From contig JAAZLP010000308.1 in NCBI GenBank assembly GCA_012799265.1, positions 1 to 11,225 on the forward strand: DNA of 11,225 nucleotides. The letters are read 5' to 3'. The notes under the pieces are model-generated. The model searched no databases, had not been told where the DNA came from, and was given only the letters and a program-made list of their open reading frames with translations. Below are positions 1 through 6,106 of this stretch, in pieces. How positions within the stretch are numbered: the stretch's first letter is position 1; each line of letters starts with the position of its first letter. The position numbers and the translations under genes are program-made. The stretch is from Phyllobacteriaceae bacterium. GTDB taxonomy: Bacteria > Pseudomonadota > Alphaproteobacteria > Rhizobiales > Devosiaceae.

Positions 1-160
1 GATAATCGGGCAGAATGTCGAGCGGCATCACCACATAGAAGGCGGCGAACAGCGTTGCGGCCTTCAGATAAAGCGGGGTGTGCGGCGACCAGAAAGCTTT
101 CCAGAGCTGCACAACTTCCTTGCGGAAGAGAATGAGGCGGGAGGCGAGCATGGTGATCAT
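1..160 (-). CDS. DUF1232 (YkvA-like) membrane protein, 3' end outside window
   Basis: The visible 53 residues begin MITMLASRLILFRKEVVQLW and end with a hydrophobic stretch leading into PLDILPDY. This matches the DUF1232 signature, in which a short helix carries an SPIDLIPDF-like motif. A basic, amphipathic N-terminus precedes 'SPHTPLYLKA', as is usual in the family. The biochemical function of DUF1232 proteins is not established. The gene starts 45 bp after the DUF1801 stop on the same strand, so the two may be co-transcribed. The start is uncertain: in-frame ATGs lie at 190, 160 and 151, none with a strong ribosome binding site. 160 is chosen as the first ATG close to the conserved region. 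The C-terminus lies beyond position 1. Confidence 0.75.
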   Translation of the reverse strand, partial: MITMLASRLILFRKEVVQLWKAFWSPHTPLYLKAATLFAAFYVVMPLDILPDY

Positions 161-205
161 GCCCAATAGATGGTCTCTCAATCCCCCCATTCAAGACTTG
201 GGTGA

Positions 206-625
206 TCACAAGCCCTGATCTGGCGCTGCGACCTTTTTGCGTGCCGCTTTTCGCGCCGCTTTCTTCTCGAGATTTTCAGCGATCCGCGCCGCGACCATGC
301 GGCGGATGAGATCATCGGGCGGCAGTGCATCGGGCGGGAATTGCAATGTGCCCTTCGAGGTCCGCCAGGGCGCGATTTCCTCGGCCATGCCGACGAAGAC
401 CGAATTGCCCATCGGGAAGATCGAGCAGTGCTTCTTGAAGGCGAAATAGGTGAGGAGCGCGCCATTCTGCCCAATCCCCGGCATGGCATAGGAAATGACT
501 TCCTCGGCCTCGGGTGCTGCCTCCAGCAAGACCTTGCGGATATGGGTCAGTGCCGCGCGCGGGGCAGGGTCGAGCCCGGCAATATAGGCGTCGATGGTGG
601 CTTTGGGCGTCTCCAGCATTTCCAT
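206..625 (-). CDS. DUF1801 domain protein (YdhG/YjbR-like fold)
   Basis: This 139-residue protein resembles the DUF1801 family, whose fold is related to YdhG-type putative iron chaperones. It shows the usual order of motifs: an N-terminal helix 'IDAYIAGLDPAPRAALTHIR' (residues 11-30), 'EEVISYAMPGI' (41-51), and 'KGTLQFPPDALPPDDLI' (91-107). The tail (about 120-134) is rich in Lys, Arg and Ala and could bind nucleic acid or simply be disordered. The start at 625 is chosen because AGGGAGAAG lies just upstream; the open frame extends to 676 but lacks a comparable site. A second in-frame ATG lies six bases further on. It is divergent from ispG with a 95-bp gap. The molecular role in the cell is unproven. 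Confidence 0.82.
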   Translation of the reverse strand: MEMLETPKATIDAYIAGLDPAPRAALTHIRKVLLEAAPEAEEVISYAMPGIGQNGALLTYFAFKKHCSIFPMGNSVFVGMAEEIAPWRTSKGTLQFPPDALPPDDLIRRMVAARIAENLEKKAARKAARKKVAAPDQGL

Positions 626-720
626 CGCCTTCTCCCTGGCGCAAACCGTCACATTATTGTTCAGTTGCGCGCGCAATTGGGAAGGCCTATCTCGGAAGCA
701 TCTTTGAACTGGGGTTGAAT
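626..720. promoter_or_regulatory. Divergent DUF1801/ispG control region with near-palindrome
   Basis: This 95-bp gap must hold promoters for both flanking genes. It contains the perfect 12-bp palindrome TTGCGCGCGCAA at 665-676, extended to 18 bp (662-679) with one mismatched pair. For ispG, a weak pair TTGCGC (665-670) and TATCTC (688-693) is spaced by 17 bp. For the minus strand, AATAAT (complement of 652-657) is a fair -10, but no good -35 was seen. GGGG at 711-714 is the probable ispG ribosome binding site. The regulatory reading is inference from position and symmetry. Confidence 0.35.
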
Positions 721-1962
721 ATGGCCGGTCCAGCGCCGCGCAGGCAGTCGGTTGGGGTCAATGTGGGTGGCGTCATGGTCGGTGGCGGCGCGCCCGTCGT
801 CGTCCAGTCGATGACCAATACCGATACCGCCGACATCGATGCGACCGTCAAACAGGTCATGCAGCTTGCGCGCGCCGGCTCGGAAATCGTCCGCATCACC
901 GTCGACCGCGACGAAAGCGCCGCCGCTGTGCCCGAAATCCGCGATCGCCTCGCAACCATGGGCTATGACGTGCCGCTGGTGGGGGATTTTCACTATATCG
1001 GCCACAAGCTTCTCACCGACCATCCAGCCTGTGCTGAAGCGCTTGCGAAGTACCGCATAAATCCGGGCAATGTCGGCTTCAAAGCCAAGCGCGATACGCA
1101 GTTCTCGACGCTCATCGACATTGCCAACCGCTACAACAAGCCGGTGCGCATTGGCGTCAATTGGGGCTCGCTCGACGAAGAACTGCTGACGAGGCTCATG
1201 GACGAGAACGCCGCCTCGCCCAACCCCATCTCGGCTGCCGCCGTGCAGCGAGAAGCCATCATCCAGTCCGCGCTTCTCTCCGCCGCCCGCGCCGAAGAGC
1301 TGGGCATGGGCCGCGACAGGATCATCCTGTCCACCAAGGTCTCCGACGTTCAGCACCTCATCGCCGTCTATCAGGACCTTGCCGCGCGCTGCGATTACGC
1401 GCTTCATCTGGGGCTCACCGAAGCCGGCATGGGGTCAAAGGGCATTGTCGCCTCTTCGGCTGCGCTCGGCATCCTGCTGCAGCAGGGCATTGGCGACACG
1501 ATCCGCATTTCCCTCACGCCTGAACCGGGTGGCGATCGCACGACCGAGGTCAAGGTCGCGCAGGAACTGCTCCAGACCATGGGCTTCCGCCAGTTCCTTC
1601 CTGTTGTGGCGGCATGCCCCGGCTGTGGCCGCACCACCTCGACAACCTTCCAGACGCTGGCCAAGGAAATCCAGGACCATCTCAACGTTTCGATGCCTGA
1701 ATGGCGCGAGCGCTATCCGGGCGTTGAAACCCTCTCGGTCGCGGTCATGGGCTGCATCGTCAATGGTCCGGGCGAGAGCAAGCATGCAAATATCGGCATC
1801 TCGCTGCCCGGCACCGGCGAAACCCCGGCGGCGCCGGTCTTTGTCGACGGCCAGAAGGTCGCCACCCTGCGCGGCGCGGATGTCGCCGATCAGTTCAAGG
1901 TAATGGTCGCCGACTACATCGAAAAGAAGTTTGGCGCTGGCCGTCAGGATGCCGCCGAATGA
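721..1962 (+). CDS. ispG: IspG, 4-hydroxy-3-methylbut-2-enyl diphosphate synthase
   Basis: IspG (GcpE) is the penultimate enzyme of the cytosolic MEP pathway. It reduces 2-C-methyl-D-erythritol 2,4-cyclodiphosphate to HMBPP using a 4Fe-4S cluster and flavodoxin or ferredoxin electrons. The 413-residue product has the family pattern: a TIM-barrel half starting around 'APVVVQSMTNTDTAD' (24-38), with 'RINPGNVG' (112-119) and 'IGVNWGSLDEELL' (144-156). The C-terminal cluster domain carries Cys299 and Cys302 in CPGCGR, Cys345 in GCIVNGPGE, and Glu352. The Cys302-Cys345 spacing is longer than the 32 residues in E. coli, as I recall for alphaproteobacterial forms. The ATG at 721 follows GGGG by six bases, and homology begins about residue 9. 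The frame is open back to 514, but that stretch overlaps the DUF1801 gene. The stop overlaps the next small ORF. Confidence 0.97.
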   Translation: MAGPAPRRQSVGVNVGGVMVGGGAPVVVQSMTNTDTADIDATVKQVMQLARAGSEIVRITVDRDESAAAVPEIRDRLATMGYDVPLVGDFHYIGHKLLTDHPACAEALAKYRINPGNVGFKAKRDTQFSTLIDIANRYNKPVRIGVNWGSLDEELLTRLMDENAASPNPISAAAVQREAIIQSALLSAARAEELGMGRDRIILSTKVSDVQHLIAVYQDLAARCDYALHLGLTEAGMGSKGIVASSAALGILLQQGIGDTIRISLTPEPGGDRTTEVKVAQELLQTMGFRQFLPVVAACPGCGRTTSTTFQTLAKEIQDHLNVSMPEWRERYPGVETLSVAVMGCIVNGPGESKHANIGISLPGTGETPAAPVFVDGQKVATLRGADVADQFKVMVADYIEKKFGAGRQDAAE

Positions 1963-2048
1963 ATGAACGCCGTCACCGCCGCATCTTCTGGCTGGCCTGC
2001 CTGATCATCGTTCTGGCCGTGCTGAAGTTTACCGGCAATCTTGGATAG
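1959..2048 (+). CDS. Putative 29-aa single-span membrane peptide, overlapping ispG
   Basis: The ATG shares four bases (ATGA) with the ispG stop codon, a typical translational-coupling arrangement. AGGA at 1946-1949 lies nine bases upstream as a ribosome binding site. The product begins MNERRHRRIFW, a strongly basic N-terminus, then has a hydrophobic run from about Ile9 to Leu22 (LACLIIVLAVL), then KFTGNLG. This predicts one transmembrane helix with the N-terminus in the cytoplasm. The stop comes two bases before a strong terminator hairpin, so the ORF fills exactly the rest of the ispG transcript. I do not recognise a family. It may be a genuine small membrane protein of unknown role or a chance frame. 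The coupled start, binding site, topology and tight fit to the terminator all favour a real gene. Confidence 0.55.
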   Translation: MNERRHRRIFWLACLIIVLAVLKFTGNLG

Positions 2049-2050
2049 GA

Positions 2051-2080
2051 AAAGGGGCGCCGCAGCGCCCCTTTGTTTTA
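2051..2080. terminator. Bidirectional intrinsic terminator between ispG operon and GST gene
   Basis: A perfect 10-bp stem, AAAGGGGCGC (2051-2060) with GCGCCCCTTT (2065-2074), closes a four-base CGCA loop. TTTGTTTT follows on the plus strand, and CTTTTCC follows on the minus strand. It separates two convergent genes and overlaps the GST stop codon, so it probably ends both transcripts. Confidence 0.88.
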
Positions 2081-2677
2081 TGCGAGACCTTCGGCCTTGA
2101 GTGCGGCCTGCGTGGCCGGGCGGGCGCCGACGGCTTCGAGCAGGGCTGCAATCTTGGGGAACTGGCTGAAGTCGAGGAACTGGCGGCCCCAGCCGACAAC
2201 GGTGAAGGCATAGGCGTCAGCCTGGGTGAACTCGCCCAGGATGAACGGGCCGTTTTCGGGCAGCATGGCTTCGAGCTGGCCGACGCGGCGGGTGATTTCA
2301 CCGATCACGGCGCCCTTTTCCTCGTCCGACAGGTTGGGGTTGAAGAGGCCGCCAAAGGCCTTGTGCACGTCACCGATAAAGCCAAGGACTTCCTGCAGGC
2401 GGGCGCGCTCAACACTGCCGGCGGCCGGCTTGAAAGCGGCGATGTCGGAACGGTCGCCGATGAACTGAAGGATTGCCGGGCCTTGGGTGATCACCACACC
2501 CGGTTCGACTTCCAGCGCCGGCACGGCGCCGCGCGGATTGATGTCGAGGAAGTTGTCGCCCGAAGCGGTGGTCTTGGCGCGAAGGTCGACCTTTTCGATT
2601 TCAAACGGCGCGCCGATTTCATGCAGAACAATATGCGACGCCAGGGAGCAGGCGCCGGGAGCGTAATAGAGTTTCAT
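2078..2677 (-). CDS. Beta-class glutathione S-transferase
   Basis: This 199-residue cytosolic enzyme should conjugate or reduce electrophiles with glutathione. The N-terminal thioredoxin-like domain begins MKLYYAPGACSLASHIVLHE. Cys10 matches the catalytic cysteine of beta-class enzymes, and His105 (DVHKAF) lies where the class has His106. 'NPRGAVPALE' (47-56) contains the cis-proline of the glutathione site. 'ITQGPAILQFI' (63-73) is the gamma-glutamyl contact region, with Gln65 where Glu is more usual. The C-terminal helical domain runs from about 88 to the end, including 'GPFILGEFTQADAYAF' (143-158). Length is normal. No strong ribosome binding site precedes the ATG. It lies 98 bp downstream of the PACE pump gene on the same strand and may be read with it or from its own promoter. 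The physiological substrate cannot be told. Confidence 0.92.
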   Translation of the reverse strand: MKLYYAPGACSLASHIVLHEIGAPFEIEKVDLRAKTTASGDNFLDINPRGAVPALEVEPGVVITQGPAILQFIGDRSDIAAFKPAAGSVERARLQEVLGFIGDVHKAFGGLFNPNLSDEEKGAVIGEITRRVGQLEAMLPENGPFILGEFTQADAYAFTVVGWGRQFLDFSQFPKIAALLEAVGARPATQAALKAEGLA

Positions 2678-2700
2678 CTAGAGCAGTCTACCATGGTGCA

Positions 2701-2736
2701 ACGCGGCAAAACGGCCGCGTCACACAGCTAGGTCAA
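2701..2736 (-). promoter_or_regulatory. Inverted repeat and possible -35 upstream of GST gene
   Basis: ACGCGGC (2701-2707) and GCCGCGT (2714-2720) form a perfect 7-bp inverted repeat around AAAACG. On the minus strand a good -35 hexamer, TTGACC, lies at 2736-2731. The expected -10 position falls on the repeat, but its sequence (CGTTTT) is poor. It could be an operator, a leader hairpin or a coincidence. No T-run follows, so a terminator for the upstream gene is unlikely. Confidence 0.3.
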
Positions 2737-2775
2737 GCAGCGCGGCTTCGCCAGAGGGACGAAAGCCGCATGGGC

Positions 2776-3225
2776 TCAAACTTTTGTGGCCGCTGCTGCC
2801 TTGGCCTCCTGCCATTCTGGCAGCGGGAAAATCCGGTCATAGGCCCAGTTAAAGACAAAGGCGTAGATCATGTAGAAGAGGGCCAGGCCCATATCCATGA
2901 CAAATGCTTCCCAGAGGCCGATCTGGAGATACCAGGCGATCAGCGGCAGCATGAAAGCCAGAAGGCCCATCTCGAACAGGATCGCATGGATAACGCGGAC
3001 CCAGGCCGGTTTGGCCGTATTGCCCGTCAGCTTGCGCATCGCGTGGTCGAAGCCGAGATTGTAGATATAGTTCCAGATCATCGCCACGGTGGCACTGGCA
3101 ACGACGATCACGGCGCTGTCGCCGCCTTCAAGATGAAAGGCAAAAGCGGCAAGCGGAGTGGCGATTAGAATGCCAATGACTTCAAAGGAAATCGCGTGGC
3201 GGATGCGGTCACCGGTGGTGCGCAT
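2776..3225 (-). CDS. PACE-family multidrug efflux transporter (two BTP domains)
   Basis: This 149-residue inner-membrane protein belongs to the proteobacterial antimicrobial compound efflux (PACE) family, typified by the chlorhexidine pump AceI. It is an internal duplication: RIRHAISFE (7-15) to 'WNYIYNLGFD' (51-60), and RVIHAILFE (77-85) to 'YAFVFNWAYD' (121-130). Four hydrophobic segments are visible at about 14-31, 37-55, 80-100 and 108-128. An ATG exists at 3237, but the one at 3225 is preceded by GGAG at six bases. It also places the conserved TM1 glutamate at residue 15, as in AceI, so that start is preferred. PACE members export biguanides, acriflavine or short-chain diamines; the substrate here is unknown. 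Its leader holds two similar inverted repeats. Confidence 0.9.
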   Translation of the reverse strand: MRTTGDRIRHAISFEVIGILIATPLAAFAFHLEGGDSAVIVVASATVAMIWNYIYNLGFDHAMRKLTGNTAKPAWVRVIHAILFEMGLLAFMLPLIAWYLQIGLWEAFVMDMGLALFYMIYAFVFNWAYDRIFPLPEWQEAKAAAATKV

Positions 3226-3242
3226 GGAATGCTCCATGTTTA

Positions 3243-3289
3243 CCGGGTCGTCCCGGACCTGAAGCCCGATAGTGGGGGAGGTCGTCCTC
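3243..3289 (-). promoter_or_regulatory. Two near-palindromes sharing GGTCGTCC in the PACE leader
   Basis: CCGGG-TCGT-CCCGG spans 3243-3256 and GAGG-TCGT-CCTC spans 3278-3289. Both share the eight-base core GGTCGTCC (3246-3253 and 3280-3287), 34 bp apart, about three helical turns. They lie between the likely promoter at 3301-3329 and the pump start at 3225. They could be tandem operators for a local regulator or small leader hairpins. No regulator gene is adjacent in this window. Confidence 0.4.
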
Positions 3290-3300
3290 GCTTGAGGGGG

Positions 3301-3329
3301 GATATAGGACAGCCCGGATTTTGGGGCAA
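3301..3329 (-). promoter_or_regulatory. Candidate sigma-70-type promoter for the PACE gene
   Basis: Read on the minus strand, TTGCCC (3329-3324) is followed after exactly 17 bp by TATATC (3306-3301). Each hexamer matches the consensus at four of six positions. Transcription would start near 3294, giving a leader of about 70 bases that includes both inverted repeats. The site lies in the 128-bp gap after the methyltransferase gene, which suggests the pump is transcribed separately from the ispA run. Confidence 0.45.
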
Positions 3330-3353
3330 GGCCGCTAAGGCATATCCGATATT

Positions 3354-3968
3354 CTAGGGACGCAGGGTGAAAACGCCCGCGCGCACCGGTTCAGCGCTGC
3401 CCATGTCGGGCACGCCATAGTCTGCGATCTGCTCCAGCTCTTCGAGTGGCAGTGCATCCCGGAACGGATCGCCGATCAGCACATGCGCGCCTTTCGCAGC
3501 GAGAGAGCGAAGGGCGGGCAGGGTTTGGGCGGCAACAGCCTCGTTGTAAAACACGTCGCCGGCCAGAACCACGTCACAGTCGACGACCTCATCGGTCACA
3601 GAGATCGCCACCTGATTGGCCGCTGCATTGAGCTTTGTCGCGCATTGCCCGATGGCATCGGGCTCAAAGGCCGTCACCACGCCACCTGCCTTGGCCGCCG
3701 CGATGCCGACAAGGCCTGATCCCGAACCGAAATCCAGCACGGTCTTACCAGCTACCAGCTTGGGATGGTCTTGAAGATACAGCGCCAGCGCGGCGCCACC
3801 CGCCCAGGCATAGGCCCAATAGGGTACGGCATCCTCGCGGCCCATTTCGGCCAGCCAGGCATGGAGCCCGCTTTGTGCATGCGGGCGATAAAGGGAAATG
3901 TCCGGGCGAAATGGCAGCGGCGTCAGCCTCATCCGCTGCCGGATAAAATCTTGCGGTGAAAGCCTCAC
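3354..3968 (-). CDS. ETFB-lysine methyltransferase-like SAM-dependent methyltransferase
   Basis: This is a seven-beta-strand methyltransferase of about 204 residues, resembling the METTL20/ETFBKMT branch of methyltransferase family 16. Its bacterial members methylate lysines of electron transfer flavoprotein beta and ribosomal L7/L12. Diagnostic stretches are 'DFIRQRMRLTPLPFRPDI' (7-24), 'VPYWAYAWAGGAALALYL' (48-65), the SAM-binding motif I VLDFGSGSGLVG (77-88), and GDVFY (137-141), which supplies the family DXXY motif. The start is taken as GTG at 3968. It overlaps the YbaK stop codon as GTGA, and homology extends upstream of the internal ATG at 3932 into 'SPQDFI'. An ATG at 4007 would push 43 bases into the YbaK gene. 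The overlap implies translational coupling. Substrate assignment is by resemblance only. Confidence 0.82.
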   Translation of the reverse strand: MRLSPQDFIRQRMRLTPLPFRPDISLYRPHAQSGLHAWLAEMGREDAVPYWAYAWAGGAALALYLQDHPKLVAGKTVLDFGSGSGLVGIAAAKAGGVVTAFEPDAIGQCATKLNAAANQVAISVTDEVVDCDVVLAGDVFYNEAVAAQTLPALRSLAAKGAHVLIGDPFRDALPLEELEQIADYGVPDMGSAEPVRAGVFTLRP

Positions 3969-4432
3969 TCGGGAAGCTGGCAAGCATCCACCCATTGATT
4001 GCCGCAAAGCTCGGCGAGACGATCCAGCGTCAGCTTCACCGAGGCGTGGGTATCACCGCCGGCCGGGATGACGATGTCATAGATCTTGAGCGAGGTGTCG
4101 AGATAGATCGGCAGCGGTGCGGGCAGGCCAAAGGGGCAGACGCCGCCCACCTGATGGCTCGTCAGCCGCAAAACGTCCTCAGCCCCCAGCATGCGCGGGC
4201 GGCCGCCAAAGGCCGTCTTGGACTTCTGATTGTCCAGCCGCGCATCGCCGCGCGTCACCAGCAGGAATTCCTCGTCCTTGACCCGGATGCAGAGCGTCTT
4301 GGCGATCTGCCCCGGCTCCACGCCATGCACTTCCGCGGCCAGTTGCACGGTGGCGGTGGAGGCTTCGGTGACGATGACTTCAAGATCAGGGGCGCGGGTG
4401 GCGAGGTCGGCTTGGACGGAAGAAAGGCTCAT
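3965..4432 (-). CDS. YbaK/ProRS-associated domain protein (aminoacyl-tRNA deacylase)
   Basis: This 155-residue protein consists of the YbaK/EbsC domain related to the editing domain of bacterial prolyl-tRNA synthetase. Family members hydrolyse mischarged tRNAs such as Cys-tRNA(Pro) or Ala-tRNA(Pro). Visible signatures are 'IAKTLCIRV' (43-51) with conserved Lys45, 'RGDARLDNQK' (61-70), GGVCPFGL (96-103) and 'IPAGGDTHASVKL' (122-134). Length is normal for a free-standing form. GGA lies six bases before the start, a modest ribosome binding site. It starts 59 bp after the MOSC gene and overlaps the methyltransferase gene by four bases, so it is probably the third cistron of the ispA run. Exact tRNA specificity cannot be read from sequence. 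Confidence 0.9.
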   Translation of the reverse strand: MSLSSVQADLATRAPDLEVIVTEASTATVQLAAEVHGVEPGQIAKTLCIRVKDEEFLLVTRGDARLDNQKSKTAFGGRPRMLGAEDVLRLTSHQVGGVCPFGLPAPLPIYLDTSLKIYDIVIPAGGDTHASVKLTLDRLAELCGNQWVDACQLPE

Positions 4433-4491
4433 GGACGGTCCGGATAGTCAGGATGGGACGCAGCGGCGCTGCGAAAATCATTGCGGCTCAA

Positions 4492-5127
4492 TCAGAAGAG
4501 CGTAGCCAGCTTGTTCTCATAGTCAAACCGCGTCTTGTGGTCGACCGGCGTGGTCAGCACGCGGCGCATGAAGTCATGCGGGATCTGTTTGACGACGTCA
4601 TAGGACATGAGCTCGGCAACGCTGATCCGCTCGCCCTCATAACGCTCGATGCTGACATCAGCACCCGCCTCGATGGTCGCGGGCTGGATCACGCGGCAAT
4701 AGGCGCCCGGGCGTTGCGCACGGTGGAAGCGCTTGACCCAGAACTTGTCGTCCATCTTGCGCGCAAAAGTATTGCAGGGCGTGCGATGCGCCGTCACTTC
4801 GAGCACGAGATCGCCGATGATGAAGCGGTCGCCAATGGCGGTCGTCGCGCTGTCGGCGCCGGCAATGACGAGATTTTCGCCAAACCAGCCCGGCTCCGGC
4901 GCATAGCCAAGCTCGCCCGCCCAGAAGTTATAGTCCTCCTGGAAATAGACATAGATGGCCTGGTCTTCGCCGCCATGGTGCCTGCGATCCATCACCGCGT
5001 CATGGGCAATGCCCAGCGTCTCGATCCTGACCGGTTCGTTCACGGGCCGCTTGTTGATCCCCGTCTTGGCCTTCATACCCGGAATGGTTTCCGGCTTACC
5101 GACGCAGATGGCGATCAACCTGGCCAT
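4492..5127 (-). CDS. MOSC-domain protein (YiiM-like)
   Basis: This 211-residue protein carries a MOSC domain, the fold shared with molybdenum cofactor sulfurase C-termini and the molybdoenzymes YiiM, YcbX and mARC. Visible features are 'HHGGEDQAIYVYF' (50-62), 'PGWFGENLVI' (79-88), the candidate cofactor-binding cysteine in HRTPCNTF (Cys118), and GAYCRV (141-146). YiiM-type proteins bind Mo cofactor and reduce N-hydroxylated compounds; that role is inferred here. The C-terminal 60 residues, after 'ISVAELM', look like the short helical extension of YiiM. The start codon is two bases after the ispA stop, and its ribosome binding site GGGAGAA lies inside the last ispA codons, so the two are almost certainly co-transcribed and coupled. 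No Moco biosynthesis gene is visible nearby. Confidence 0.88.
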   Translation of the reverse strand: MARLIAICVGKPETIPGMKAKTGINKRPVNEPVRIETLGIAHDAVMDRRHHGGEDQAIYVYFQEDYNFWAGELGYAPEPGWFGENLVIAGADSATTAIGDRFIIGDLVLEVTAHRTPCNTFARKMDDKFWVKRFHRAQRPGAYCRVIQPATIEAGADVSIERYEGERISVAELMSYDVVKQIPHDFMRRVLTTPVDHKTRFDYENKLATLF

Positions 5128-5129
5128 GC

Positions 5130-6032
5130 TTATTTCTCCCGTGCCGCAAAATAGCGGGCCGTGGCGCGCAGGCCATCAGCCTTGGGGCCAAACGTGCGCA
5201 GTGCCGAAATGGCTTCGTTGACGATGCCATCAAGCATCTTGCGCGCGCCATCGACACCGAGACGGGCAACGATGGTCTGCTTGCCCGCCACTTCGTCTTT
5301 GCCGGTTGCCTTGCCCATGGTTTCGGGGCTGGCGGTGACGTCAAGAATGTCATCGGCAAGCTGGAAGGCGCGCCCGGCTGCTTCCGCATAATAGGTCAGA
5401 GCGGAGAGCGCCCTGAGATCAGCGCCACCGAGAATGGCGCCCATGCGCACCGAGGCGCGGATCAGCGCGCCGGTCTTCATGTCGTGCACGGTCACGATCT
5501 CATCTTCCGTAAAGCCGCCCTTTTCGCCCTCGATATCGCGCATCTGCCCGCCCACCATGCCGCCAGCGCCGCTCCCGGCCGCCAACTCGGCGACAAGGCG
5601 CACGCGCACTTCCGGATCCGGATGGCAGGTGGGGTCCGACAGAACGGCAAAGGCCTGGGTCAGCAGCGCATCGCCCGCCAGGATGGCGGTGGCATCATCA
5701 AAGGCCTTGTGCACAGTCGGACGGCCCCGGCGCAGATCATCGTCGTCCATGGCCGGCAGATCATCGTGGATCAGCGAATAGCAATGGACCATTTCGACGG
5801 CGAGACCGGCCGGCAGGGATGCCTGCTTGGGCACAGAGAAGATTGCCGCCGCCTGCCGCACCAGAAGCGGGCGCAGGCGCTTGCCGCCTTCAAGGCTGCC
5901 ATGGCGCATAGCCGCGACGAGCCGCTCCGCCGACGGTCCCGGGCCGGAAAGCCCGCCAACGGTCAGTCGTTCGGAGAGCCCGGCCTCGACAGAGCGGGCG
6001 CAATCGGCGCTATCGGCAGCAAAATCGTACAT
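5130..6032 (-). CDS. ispA: IspA, farnesyl diphosphate synthase
   Basis: This 300-residue trans-prenyltransferase condenses DMAPP and two IPP to farnesyl diphosphate in the cytosol, supplying undecaprenyl carrier, ubiquinone and hopanoid synthesis. The all-helical domain shows 'GGKRLRPLL' (49-57), the first Asp-rich motif 'HDDLPAMDDDDLRRGRPT' (89-106), 'GGQMRDIEGE' (161-170), 'HDMKTGALI' (183-191) and the second motif 'QLADDILD' (224-231). A KGKDE-like segment (241-247) follows. Length is typical. The start ATG at 6032 has only a weak GAG upstream. It leads the minus-strand run of MOSC, YbaK and methyltransferase genes and is divergent from mtgA across 74 bp. Its stop is two bases from the MOSC start. 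C15 product length is inferred from family resemblance; geranyl or geranylgeranyl synthesis is less likely. Confidence 0.95.
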   Translation of the reverse strand: MYDFAADSADCARSVEAGLSERLTVGGLSGPGPSAERLVAAMRHGSLEGGKRLRPLLVRQAAAIFSVPKQASLPAGLAVEMVHCYSLIHDDLPAMDDDDLRRGRPTVHKAFDDATAILAGDALLTQAFAVLSDPTCHPDPEVRVRLVAELAAGSGAGGMVGGQMRDIEGEKGGFTEDEIVTVHDMKTGALIRASVRMGAILGGADLRALSALTYYAEAAGRAFQLADDILDVTASPETMGKATGKDEVAGKQTIVARLGVDGARKMLDGIVNEAISALRTFGPKADGLRATARYFAAREK

Positions 6033-6106
6033 GGCTCGTTGCTAGCCCGTTGTCCCCAAACCGGCAAGGCCTTGGCCTCAGGTGTCTGCGCGGCTAAAGA
6101 GCCCTC
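6033..6106. promoter_or_regulatory. Divergent ispA/mtgA intergenic region
   Basis: This 74-bp gap must contain the 5' signals for ispA and mtgA. It holds the 10-bp palindrome CAAGGCCTTG at 6065-6074. I could not identify convincing -35 and -10 pairs on either strand, so assignment as a promoter region rests only on the divergent gene order. Confidence 0.3.

Noticed and set aside
514..720. 69-residue N-terminal extension of ispG
   Set aside because: It overlaps the DUF1801 gene on the other strand. IspG homology begins near residue 9 of the ATG at 721.
661..1407. 248-codon minus-strand frame opposite ispG
   Set aside because: It lies almost wholly inside ispG, has no ribosome binding site and no recognisable domain; a codon-bias shadow.
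4453..5154. 233-codon plus-strand frame opposite the MOSC gene
   Set aside because: It is antisense to a well-supported MOSC gene and shows no family features.
2776..6032. Possible detoxification island joining GST, PACE pump, MOSC and FMN reductase
   Set aside because: Promoters, terminators and strand changes separate these genes. Each is common in alphaproteobacterial chromosomes, and nothing shows a common pathway.
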